Below are positions 8,996 to 20,000 of a stretch of DNA of 29,326 bases, piece by piece. The notes beneath the pieces were generated by a model. That model saw only the letters and a list, made by a program, of their open reading frames with translations. It had not been told where the DNA came from and searched no databases. Each line of letters begins with the position of its first letter. The first letter of the stretch is position 1. The translations under genes and the position numbers were made by a program. The stretch comes from Chrysophaeum taylorii (Eukaryota; Sar; Pelagophyceae; Pelagomonadales; Pelagomonadaceae), in the NCBI GenBank assembly GCA_029834535.1, contig JAQMWT010000282.1:1-29326 (forward strand). The letters are read 5' to 3'.

Positions 8996-10033
8996 ATCCG
9001 GCATTTTTCCAAGTTCCCCGGGTGATCGTCTCGATGTCGTGGAAGCGCTCGAGCGCAACGAGGGTATTTTGGGGGCGACTTTGGCGTTGGACAACGTTGC
9101 CTCGGCACCAGGTATTACGTCCCGAGAGGATCGCCTAAGCGACGACGCCGGCAAAGTTGGCCGTGACCTCACACAGAACGGGATGATGGCGGTCGAGATC
9201 ATCGTCGTGGCGACTAACCGCGCGAGTCGCGATTCACGAGGCGGTTCCGGGTGAGGACAGTTGGCGTCGAGAAGTACGTCCGTACCCGCGAGACTAGTGT
9301 TCGCGAGACCCTCACATGTCCGGAGATGGAAAGCCAAATTATTAAGCGCACACCAGCAGCCGTTGGGCATGGTGCGGCGACGGTCGGGGGGCACGAGAGC
9401 TGATGAAATTGATTGAGAAGCGATGGCGCGCCGGAGTTCTGGCACGAGCACCGGGGTCAGGGTGGCCGGATCGACGAGGATGCCCACGGAGATTCGAACT
9501 CGCGGGGATCGTACACAAAGCCGTTTGCGTTTGCGCGACACGGATTGTCGTGCGGACGTAGGTCGACAGCGGCTACGTCATCGAGACAAAAACGGCCCAG
9601 CTCCGCCACATCGACCACGAGTGGGGTCCTCGCAGCCACCTTGAACCGGGCGATCTGCGCCCTCACCTTCCTCAACCCTTTTTTCCTCGCGTACCTAAGG
9701 AGACAAGCCCGCCTGTCCCAGCAGGACGTCGCAGCACGTCGGTGCACGTATTGCCAACCACGGGCAACGCACATATTAACTGCGGGCTGGCCCTCTCCTC
9801 TCTTCGCCCCAAGGCTCGGCGGCGACTCCTCATAAGACCTCTGTAGGTGTCTCATCCTCCGATGACCTTTGCCTCGAGCGGCATTAAAAGTCAGCTGCAA
9901 ATAGGCGGGGAGCGAGCAATGACGCGGGCGTTGAGACGTTTTGGTGGATTGTGTGGAGACATGTGGGATGCCTGGAAGGCGGGGGTGCCCCGCTCAGGGG
10001 GTTAATATACAGTCATTACTACTAATCGACAGA

Positions 10034-10038
<5 letters not shown>

Positions 10039-10094
<56 letters not shown>
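10039..10094 (+). repeat. (GTCT)14 microsatellite
   Basis: Fourteen perfect GTCT units. A shorter interrupted block of the same tetranucleotide recurs at about 10134-10153. Confidence 0.95.
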
Positions 10095-10325
10095 TTAAAT
10101 GTCGACTGCTAAGAGGGGGGTGTGTGTGGGGATGTCTGTCTGTCTGTTTGTCTTTAAATGTCGACTGCTAAGAGGGGGGGTGTGTGTCGGGAGCATGAAG
10201 GATGTGGGTGGGTTTGTGGGGTATGAGGGATGTTTGTTTGTCTTTAAATGTCGACTGCTAAGAGGGGGGGGGTGTGTGTGGGGAGCATGAAGGATGTGGG
10301 TGGGTTTGTGGGGTATGAGGGATGT
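10091..10325 (+). repeat. Minisatellite, three copies of a core, 90-bp period
   Basis: The core GTCTTTAAATGTCGACTGCT followed by AAGA and a G tract starts at 10091, 10150 and 10240. The last two copies extend to a full 90-bp unit ending in GTATGAGGGATGT. The first is truncated and flows into the GTCT array. The G tract grows from 6 to 7 to 9 across the copies. Confidence 0.9.
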
Positions 10326-11067
10326 GCCTGACGGGCGGAGATAAGTACGCGGGACCTAGTCGGGGTCATCGCCGAGGCGTGGGGCAGGCGAAGAGAGGAC
10401 GGGCCCCGCCCGTAGGTCGTACGTGTTTGTTCGTCCCCCGATTTAGGGTAAGGATCAGGTAGGCCCGCGAGCCAGGCATTGATCCTCCAAGCCGTCTACG
10501 GCGACCTCGCAGACTATTTCCACGACCCGCGGCGGCTCTTTCAGCGCGCCATTCTCACGCCCCGTCGAATCGATGTTGTCGATGCTGACAACGCGCGCGT
10601 GACCGCGGCCTTTTTTTCCCGGAGACGAGGCGTCGGAGTTCTTTTCGGCCGACTAGGTTGGGTCGGAAGACGACGCCTCGCTCTTTACAGTCGAGTTTTC
10701 AACTCCCTGACAACCAACGGCATGCTGACTTTGATCGCGAGCTTAAAGTCTTCGCAACCTCGACCCGTCGTACGGCCACTGCAACGGCACCCGATACATC
10801 ATCGATAGTGTCGTGTCACCGAGGCTCCTCCAACCTGTATCCCTCAAGCCCCACCGACGCCAAACGATCAACAAGAGCCAGAGGCAGACGCCCCGCAAGG
10901 TCGGCGTCCTCTTGCCCAAGCCCGTCTTCTGCCACGTCCAGCTCTACGTGGCTCTCTGTCGATCGGCAACCCCGAGGATATGCTCTTCTGAGTCGACGAC
11001 TCCTCCCTACCCCACACGTGCTGCGCAATACCGATAAGCCCCCTCCCGGCGTCTACACGCGCACTGT
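10326..11067. other. Region without a convincing gene
   Basis: Only short, low-complexity ORFs on both strands (for example 10479-10808 and 10658-11107) with no recognisable products. A second TTTAGGG unit occurs at 10442-10448 as a single copy. Confidence 0.4.
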
Positions 11068-11395
11068 AGGTGAGCTTACTGGGCCAGGTGAACTTACTGG
11101 GGTTTGAGATTGGGACTAGGTGAACTGAGTGACCAGGTGAACTTACTGGGACCAGGCGAACTTACTGGGGGTTTTAGAGTAAACTCAAAGGTTAGCGGCG
11201 TGTGCGGATCGAAGCGCCTTAGATTGGCGGAGGCGAGAGCGACGAGCTCGAAGGAGTGGGTGTGAGCACGAGTGGGTTTACACGGAACTTACTGGGGTTA
11301 GAGATTTGGACTAGGTGAACTTACTGACCAGGTGAACTTACTGGGACCAGGTGAACTTGCTGGGCTAGAGATTGGGACTAGGTGAACTTACTGGC
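11068..11395 (+). repeat. 18-bp minisatellite family in two clusters
   Basis: Units close to CCAGGTGAACTTACTGGG recur in 11068-11171 and again in 11281-11395. Both clusters share the interspersed phrase GAGATTGGGACTAGG. Each unit is bounded by CCAG and its complement CTGG. The roughly 110 bp between the clusters carries no repeat units. Confidence 0.85.
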
Positions 11396-11693
11396 CTGCA
11401 CTTGTATGACCCGAAATCTCTGGTACAGGGTCATTAGATTTCACGCTTCTCATCAAAATTTACGCGCGGCACGTTAGAAGTGAAATTCTGACGATATTGA
11501 ACGAACGCGGTCGTCGAGGCCCAGAGTTCATAGTCGCGCGGCTGGACCCGTTCCGATGGGGCTCGATTACTACGACGAGCTCACCGCAGACGGGACTTTT
11601 CAACGCTGGCGCGCAGGGCAGGGCCCGTGGAGCAGCCTACGGATACTACGCAGAAAAAGATGTGCTTGGGCATATTGATTGAACAGTACTTTT

Positions 11694-11716
11694 TGCGAGT
11701 GCGAAACACTCTCGCA
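11694..11716. other. Small imperfect hairpin
   Basis: TGCGAGTG and CACTCTCGCA pair around a CGAAA loop, with a two-base bulge. No T tract or gene end gives it an obvious role. Confidence 0.5.
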
Positions 11717-11727
11717 CGCGTGTGTTG

Positions 11728-11763
11728 AGAAAGACTAATAACTAACTAACTGACTAACTTCAG
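11728..11763 (+). repeat. CTAAC-rich tract beside a 12-bp direct repeat
   Basis: AGAAAGACTAAT (11728-11739) recurs at 12053-12064, 325 bp away. The first copy continues into several CTAAC units and CTTCAG, the look of a branch point and 3' splice site on the + strand, but no + strand exon can be supported beside it. Confidence 0.5.
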
Positions 11764-12225
11764 ACCTCTCCCGAGCATGGGAGCCAGGCCGGACCGACAG
11801 GAGCCAGTCCGGAATCACGGGCCTGTAGACGAGGAGCGCCGAAAGATCGGTTGGCGGAGAGTGATCATCAAGCTTGTCGCCATGCGACGAGGAGACCGCG
11901 ATGTGACTGACAACCAACTCGTCGATAACCTTCCGTCTGCGCCCCCCGGCCATACCCCGTCCCACTGCGAACGTTCCGGCTGCCAACCGGCCTGCCCGCG
12001 AGGCGAATAGGTGCCAACCTACGCCGGGAGGGCGGATGCCCTCGCAAGGCTCAGAAAGACTAATGACACCCAGTTATGGTGGATGTGGTGCTGAGTTCCT
12101 TAAGTCAATAATGTCATTCCCGGAATCGGCATGAATGGCGGCATGAAGATGTGATTCGCCGACAGCAGACGTCAATACCGACGAGGAGAACAAACCAGTG
12201 ACGATATCAGAAGCCTGCTGCAAGT

Positions 12226-14085
12226 TCAGTGTCGAGGCGAGTCTCGCATGACAAATGAACCAAATGACACATCCGTCCCGTCAGTAGTCAAGGTGCTCTC
12301 TCCGACCTCAAGAGTGACGTCCTCTGGTTCGCTTCCCATATCGCACTGCGAGAGCTCGTCGCCTCCTTGAAACAAATCAGAAAAGCCCCCAAGGGTTTGC
12401 AATGAATCGCGGTCGACGTCTCTTTCTACTACTTGGCTGTAGAATAGTGCCTCATTCGTTTTGAGAAGATTTAGATCGAGAGGTTCGACGGTCTCGTCTT
12501 CGTCAACACCCAGAACTTTCTGGCCGATACTTTGGACCTTAACTTCCGTGTTGTTGTAGTTACCGTGTCTTTCCTTGAATGCGCCCTCACCCCCCTCGAC
12601 GAGCGTGGCCACGGTGTAAAGGAGGACGACGACGTTCGTAAGCGCGCCGAGTTTTGTGGCGAAATCGCGCTCGTAAGACTGGTACAAAAATGCCAACTTG
12701 GTAACGAGATGAAGACCGGCAGAAATGATGGTCACTAACATGGTATATAAAAACAACCGCGAGCTCGCGAACCCGGTGAGACGTTTCGCGCGCGAAGAGT
12801 TGTACCATGGGAGCAGCACCAAAAGCCACGGATTCATGGTACCACTGACCACGAGGACGGAACCATAGACAGCGCGATGAGCATTCATCGCCTTGGTGTT
12901 AAGGAAGTGTTTGACAGGTGGCTTGTGGTCCACAAAAGGAAGATGCTGCCGGCGCAGCGAGTGATTCATAGCGAACGAGAGCACCACTCGAGAAAAAATT
13001 ATTGTGAGACCGACCCAGAAGAACGCCCAGCGCTGGTCGACGCTGCGCAGGCAGACGAAGAGGCCATCGCACCCGGCATCAAACACGGCGAAAAAAAGGA
13101 AAGGGGTCGTGGAGACTCTTTCATCGAGCTGATAGTACGTATCCCTGGTCATGAGCCTTCGTTCGCGGAACGCAGCGACGATGACATACCATCCCACGAG
13201 GGTGAGCACCAAGATAAGTACAAAGCAGTCTTTCCTGTTTTCGACGGTGGCATGGTACCCCGCTGACGTTGTCTCCGGGATAATGTCAATGCGCTGCACG
13301 TACATCGTCGGCCCGAGCGTCGGTCCCGGACTTGGTCGTGGTGTGGATGTGGGACTCAGCGAGGTTGTCGGCTCTAGTGAGGGTGTCGCCGTTGGCAGTG
13401 CCGTGGGACTTAGCGAAGTCGTCGGCTCGGGTGAAGGTGAAATCGTCGGTAAAGCCGACGGTGAAGGGGTGATGGTCGGAGCTGAACTTGGGCACGCAGT
13501 CGGCGGTTGCGACCAACCAATATCAAATTTTCCCGTGTAGAACTCGTACCTCCCACCAGGTTCTATGCTGACGCTCGTCGAAGAACTTGTCGAAGAAAGG
13601 AAGCGTCGGGAGCGCGACTCGTGTGCGCCGACAAGCAGATCTCGCCGTCCCGACGTGAGCGTTGCGATAATGTATGTTACGATGCGATAGTCCTCGCTGA
13701 AGCCAAGCGTCGGTGCTTCGACGGTGTAGTTCAATGCTAATGTGCTGTCAGTAGTCGCATCTACGTGGAGTGTCACGTTCGCCACAATTAGATCTGAAAT
13801 TTGCAGGCAAGGATTGTCTACGTCTCCAGCAGCGCACAAGTATGCCGTAGTTTCGACCTCGAGGGCGACCGTCGATTCGAACGTATACGAAAGCGCAAGC
13901 TCATCCCCGACGGTAAGCTGAGTGCCGGCGGTATCGAAATCGAGCTCGGTGCCATCGGGGCTGAACACAGTCGTCTCTTTGAGCTCGAGGTTGAACGACG
14001 TGGGTTGACTGGCTGGTGCTAAAGTGCTGTTCGGAGGGTCGCACAACCCCGACCAGCCGCCAAACACGAAGTTTCGACCACTCGG
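12226..14085 (-). other. Exon 5: last extracellular domain, second stalk, membrane domain and tail
   Basis: 619 codons ending in TGA at 12226-12228. It starts with the GRNF tag (PSGRNFVFGGWSGLCDPP) but then has a different domain of about 190 residues, probably beta-rich (for example GDELALSYTFESTVALEVET). A Pro-rich stalk follows (13500-13310, for example SPSPEPTTSLSPTALPTATP). Hydrophobic segments lie near 13230-13165, 13110-13040, 13035-12970, 12880-12800, 12760-12690 and 12655-12600. Strongly basic loops after the first (RERRLMTR) and third (SLRRQHL...KPPVKH) suggest the long N-terminal part is outside the cell. The tail is acidic and Ser/Thr-rich. I recognise no named transporter or receptor family. 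Confidence 0.8.
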
Positions 14086-17000
14086 CTGCACACACGGGAG
14101 TAATTTAAAACACGCGTCGAACATTATTAACTCACTTGGTCGTTGCAATTTTCGCACTCCACTTCAAGCATGATCGAGAATTTCGTCTGGGGACCAATGA
14201 ACGCAATCAACACAGAGCGGTCGGCTTGGTTGATTGGAAAGTACTGACTGAGGCGCTCCTCGTCGTCGAGGCACTGCTGACATTGGTCACACGTCACAAC
14301 GCCCAGGCGCGAACTCGTGGGATTGTCGCATAGAAAGCCGGCCCTCGTGGAACTAAAAGTGACGGAGCTTCCCTCCCCCCCCGCGCATGTTTCGGACTGC
14401 TCGGTAACGAGCAACGTCGAAGTGTCTGAGATAACGTGATAGTGAAATTCATCGTCGTCGATGCAAAAGCTTTCGCGCTGTACTGAAGGATCCGTTTGTT
14501 GGTCGATGTCATACACGGTGAAAGCGAACCTCTCAAGTTCCACGGCATCGCCCGTGACGCTGTCGAAAAAAGAAAAATCAAGAAACGCTCGCGTGTTGTC
14601 TCGGACGTTTACCTTCATGAAATCGTGCCATCTTCCGTTGTAAGACGCGTTTGCCACCTGATACGATTCAGCACCCTCGGTCACGGACACTACGAGGTCG
14701 ACTGGATTTTCGCTGTGGGGAGAATCGACCACGATATTCTCGAATTGGATCACCTCTTCAACATCGTTTCTCGGGCCGTTTCCTCCAAGGTTGTTACGTG
14801 TAATCGTAGCCTCTTCGATGTCAAACTCGTTCTCAACCTCGGATTCGCAAATGTCCCAAACGCGTGGCTCACAAAGCGACGAACGCCCACCAAACAAAAA
14901 GTTCCGACCGCGAGGCTGCACACACAGGGGAAAATCAGTTCACATAAAACGACGCACAAGTCAAACAGCTCACCAATCCCTCATTTGTAAAGCAGTCCTG
15001 GTCGCATAGCGCTTCGAACATGATAGAGAACTTCTCTTGAGGCCCAGTGAACGCGAGCGTGACCGCACGCGCAGATTGGTCGATTGGAAAGTACGGGTTT
15101 AAGCGCTCATAATCATCTATGCACTGTTGGCACTCTTCACACGACACAGATTCCAACGTCGATGTTCCAGGATTGTCGCACAAGAAGCCAGCCTCTGTGG
15201 AACTAAACCTGACAGAAGAACCAGCACCCCCAGCACACGATTCGGATAGTTCTTCAACGAGTACCGAGGAGTCTTCTGAGAGAATGTACTGATAGAACTG
15301 ATCGTGATCAACGCACACACGCTCGCGCTGTCTCGTAGAGTCAACTTGCTGATCGATATCGTACACCGTTATGACGAACTGCTCGAGGTTAACAAATGCG
15401 CCGGTCACGCTGTCGCGGAATTCAAAGTCCAGGAACGCTTGCGTGTTGTCTTGTACGTTGACTTTCATGAACTCATCCCATTTACCATTGTAGGTTGAGT
15501 TGGCCGCAATATATTCAGTTCCACTCGTGACAGAAACAACCAAGTCGACTGGATTCGCGCTGTTGGGCGATTCTGGCACCACTCCTTCAAATAGGATCAC
15601 TTCAAAAGGGTCATTAAATTTTGGACCTTGTCCTCCAAGATTGTTAAAGAAGATCGGCGAGCCTTCAATTTCGAGGTTGTTCTGTACGTCTTCATCGCAA
15701 ACGTCCCAAACGCGCGGTTCGCAGAGCGACGAACGCCCGCCAAACAAAAAGTTCCGACCGCGAGGCTGCACACGCAGAGAAAAATCGGTTCACACAAAAC
15801 TGCGACGCACAAGTTAAACAGCTCACCAATCCCTCGTTTGTAAAGCAGTCTTGGTCGCATAGTGCTTCGAACATGATGGAGAACTTCTCTTGCGGCCCAG
15901 TGAACGCGAGCGTCACCGCTCGCGCAGATTGGTCGATGGGAAAGTAAGAGTTTAAGCGTTCATAATCATCTATGCACTGCTGGCAGTCATCACACGACAC
16001 AGATTCCAACTTCGGTGTCCGGGGATTGTCGCACAAGAAGCCAGCCTCGGAAGAACTAAACCTGACAGAAGAACCAGCACCCCCAGCGCATGATTCGGAT
16101 AGTTCTTCCACAAGTACCGAGGAGTCTTCAGAGAGAATGTACTGATAGAACTGATCGTGATCAATGCAGACACGCTCGCGCTGCCTCGTAGAGTCAACTT
16201 GCTGATCGATGTCGTACACCGTTATGACGAACTGCTCGAGATTAACAAATGCGCCGGTCACGCTATCGTGGAACTCAAAGTCCAGGAACGCTCGCGTGTT
16301 GTCTCGTACGTTGACTTTCATGAACTCATCCCATTTACCATTGTATGTTGAGTTGGCCGCAAAATATTTGGTGCCATTCGTGACAGAAACAACCAAGTCG
16401 ACTGGATTCGCGCTGTTGGGCGATTCTGGCACGATGTCTTCGAATAGGATCACTTCAAAAGGGTCATTAAATTTTGGACCCTGTCCTCCAAGATTGTTAA
16501 AGAAGATCGGCGATCCTTCAATTTCAAGGTTGTTCTGTACGTCTTCATCGCACACATCCCACACAACAACATCGCATAGTGACGAACTACCGCCAAGCCG
16601 AAAGTTTCGACCACGAGCCTGCACAAACCAAATAATAATATTGTTCACACGTCAGAGAAATTAACAGGCTTACCTGACTCTCATGGCAATACTCGCACAC
16701 AACCTCGAGCACAAGTGAAAATTTCGATTGCGGGCCCGCGAATGCGAGCGTGACGGCACGCGCGGATTGGTCAACGGGAAAGTATGGACCGAACCGCTCT
16801 TCATCTTCGCGACACTGTCGACATTCCTCACATGTCACGACGTCCAACTTTGACGTCGTAGGATTGTCGCACAAGAAGCCGGCCTCGGTCGAACTGAATC
16901 TAATCGAATTACCTGGTTCGCCCGCACACGTCACGGACTGCTCTTCGACCAACAATTTCGACGTGTTCGACAATATGTACTCGGAAAGCTGATCGCTATC

Positions 17001-20000
17001 GATGCAGAATCGCTCACGTTGAACTGAAGCGTTAATCTGCTGGTCAACGTCATAGATGGTGATGTAGAAATTCTCAAGCTCGACTGCAGCGCCAGTGACA
17101 CTGTCATAAAACGAAAAGTCGAGGAACGCTCGCGTGTTATCGTGAACATTGATTTCCATAAATTCCCTCCGTTTGCCGTTGAACGAAGAGTTTGCTGCCT
17201 GATACGGCTCCGCAGCTGTATCAGACACTGAAATGATAAGATCGACTGGATTCTCGCTGCTTGTCGAATTCGGTACGACGCCATCAAACCGCATCACTGG
17301 GTCCACATCAGATTGCGGACCCACATCTCCGAGGTTGTTTATCGTGATGCTTGACGCCTCGATTTCCAAAAAATTCACAACATCAGCATCGCATAGATCC
17401 CACGCGGCATTTGGCGAACTGCTCGGGGTCTCAACTGATGATGCGCCAACTGCGACAACTGGGCTTATCGTGGGAGAACTAGGTAAATGTGAGCGCTCGA
17501 ATGAAGGTGCAGATGATGGTGCAGATGTGGGCTCGGACGATGGGGCGAGGATTGAAACTGGCGCTTGAAACCCGAAGTCAGTGCTAGGGACTGACGTTGG
17601 GCTCGGTTCACACGTACACTCGTACTCTCCACTGTAACCTTGTCCATGGAGTTCGATTCCTTCAAAGTTGTTGCCGTCGTACGACTTGGCGACAACAAAA
17701 CCGTCGACGTAGCCTATGCCTTGATTCAAGAGTACAACCCTGGCAAAGGGCGCGAGGACGGAGGGTCCGAACTGCCGACCTCCTCCATCAGTAAGCTGAA
17801 CGTCTGCAGTTCCGAGGAAGATTGCCAAGGTTTTCCCGTTATTGTTGGGTTGAGCGTCGCCAAAGTCAAACAGGTTCCACGTGTCGCCTTCCTGTTGCGT
17901 GACGACATACACATTGTCCGATGGTTCAATGGTAAGCGCGAGCGTCTCGATGTCCTCCCAGTTGAACCATCCAGGGAGATGCGTCGTATTAACACCGCTT
18001 TGAAAACTTACATTGGTCAGCGGAAGTCCACGGGAAACATAGCTTGGGCCGTCATCCTGATAATTCAAAGCAATTTTTATACTGCTGTTTTTGTGCGTTC
18101 GCGATAGATTTCCACCGACGACAATAGCCCGGTAGGCCGAGCCTGTGATTTCCGCATCATCTCGCGTGATAAGAGAGTACTTTTGAAATTCAACAATCAG
18201 CTTGCTAAACACGTCGTTGCCCATGCACGAAAACGTGTCCAATGCGGTTGAGCACAGCGCGTCCGAGGGACCAAAAGTCGTAACCAAAGACGGCCGTGAG
18301 CTGGGCGAGGCAGTCGGCGTCGCGCTCGGTCCGTGCGAGGGCGTAAACGTTGGAACCAACGAGGGTCTCCTCGCTGGGAGCGCCGTGGGCAAGCTCACTG
18401 CCGAACCGGAGAGGCCGACGGCCGAAGTTGAAATCGGCGCTGATGTTGGGGCTACAGTCGGCACTGAGGTTGGTGTTGCAGTCGGCGCTGCAGTCGGCGC
18501 TGCAGTCGGCCCCGCGTTAGGTTGTAGAGACGGAACGGAAGACGGATCACTGCTTGGGTACGGGAAGGGTCTTTTCGTTGGTATGGAAGAAGGCGCTTTC
18601 GTTGGCGAATCTGAGGGGCTCTCAGTCGTATCAGACATCAGTACTGAAGTGGGTAAGGCGGAAGGGGCCACACTCGGCCCTAAAAGTGGTTCAATAGTGG
18701 GGCTGGACGACGAAGTACTCGTCGGTATCGCCGTGGGCATGCTTGTTGGCAAACTTGAGGGACCGCCAGTTGGAAACGGCGAGGGTGCCGGGATCGGCGA
18801 GGCAGTCGGCTTCGCGCTCGGTCTCGCAGATGGCGCACTAATTGGCAACGAGCTTGGCAATACACTCGGTGCCACGCTCGGCAAAGCAGTTGGACAACTG
18901 GTAGGGGCCGCCAATGGCGTGCTCGTTGGTAGCGCAGTGGGTATGCCAACTGGCAATCCGGAGGGACTATCAGACGGACAAGACGACGGCGACAGCGTTG
19001 GCGAAGCAGTTGGCACCGCACTCGGCATCGACAATGGAGCGAAAGTTGGCATTGCGCTCGGATATGATGTCGGAGAAACGCTCGGTCCGGAAGAAGGCAC
19101 ACGAGTCGGGAAAAACGAAGGAGCGCTGACCGGCAGAGCCGTGGGCGCGCTGGTTGGCGCACCCGAGGGACTAAACGTCGGAGCTGGTGACGGCGCCGAG
19201 CTTGGCGAGGCCGTCGGCGCCGGCAGCGGTACTTGAGATGGCGCACTCGTGGGGCTCGACGATGGCGTACTCGTAGGTAGTGCCGTGGGCGCGCTGGTTG
19301 GCGCACCCGAGGGACTAAGAGTCGGAGCTGGTGACGGCGCCGAGCTTGGCGAGGCCGTCGGCGCCGGCAGCGGCAATTGAGATGGCGCACTCGTGGGGCT
19401 CGACGATGGCGTACTCGTAGGCAGTGCCGTGCGCGCGCTGGTTGGCGCACCCGAGGGACTAAAAGTCGGAGCTGGTGACGGCGCCGAGCTTGGCGAGGCC
19501 GTCGGCGCCGGCAGCGGTACTTGAGATGGCGCACTCGTGGGGCTCGACGATGGCGTACTCGTAGGCAGTGCCGTGGGCGCGCTGGTTGGCGCACCCGAGG
19601 GACTAAGAGTCGGAGCTGGTGACGGCGCCGAGCTTGGCGAGGCCGTCGGCGCCGGCAGCGGTACTTGAGATGGCGCACTCGTGGGGCTCGACGATGGCGT
19701 ACTCGTAGGCAGTGCCGTGGGCGCGCTGGTTGGCGCACCCGAGGGACTAAACGTCGGAGCTGGTGACGGCGCCGAGCTTGGCGAGGCCGTCGGCGCCGGC
19801 AGCGGTACTTGAGATGGCGCACTCGTGGGGCTCGACGATGGCGTACTCGTAGGCAGTGCCGTGGGCGCGCTGGTTGGCGCACCCGAGGGACTAAACGTCG
19901 GAGCTGGTGACGGCGCCGAGCTTGGCGAGGCCGTCGGCGCCGGCAGCGGTACTTGAGATGGCGCACTCGTGGGGCTCGACGATGGCGTACTCGTAGGCAG

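Larger units (their letters stand above)
8669..10038. other. Region without a convincing gene
   Basis: GC-rich sequence with overlapping ORFs on both strands, the longest 198 aa on the minus strand at 8945-9541. Their products are Arg/Pro/Ser-rich, unrecognised and mutually overlapping, so I do not call any of them genes. Confidence 0.4.
11396..12225. other. Downstream flank of the giant gene, no gene supported
   Basis: Contains small ORFs on both strands (11497-11682, 11777-12010 and an antisense one at 11735-11986) with no recognisable product. The minus-strand 3' UTR and polyadenylation site of the giant gene should lie within this stretch, but I see no clear signal. Confidence 0.4.

Noticed and set aside
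8945..9541. A 198-aa minus-strand gene
   Set aside because: Arg/Pro/Ser-rich product without recognisable features, overlapped by ORFs in other frames and on the other strand; it looks like a chance ORF in GC-rich DNA.
9470..9640. A minus-strand tRNA or tRNA-derived element
   Set aside because: GAGTTCGAATCT resembles a B box and TGGCGGAGCTGG an A box, but the spacing is about 100 nt, the T stem pairs at only three of five positions and the acceptor arms do not match.
9941..10171. Protein rich in CLSV repeats
   Set aside because: It is a translation of the GTCT microsatellite.
11734..11763. A + strand 3' splice site
   Set aside because: The CTAAC units and CAG look right, but no coding exon follows and no donor-exon pair could be supported.
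13151..13540. + strand Gly/Val-rich ORF opposite the second stalk
   Set aside because: A complement of the Pro/Thr tetrads in exon 5, not a gene.
14974..16618. Assembly duplicate of exons 2 and 3
   Set aside because: The copies differ at about 20 residues and their introns differ in length (61 and 58 nt), so they are real separate copies.
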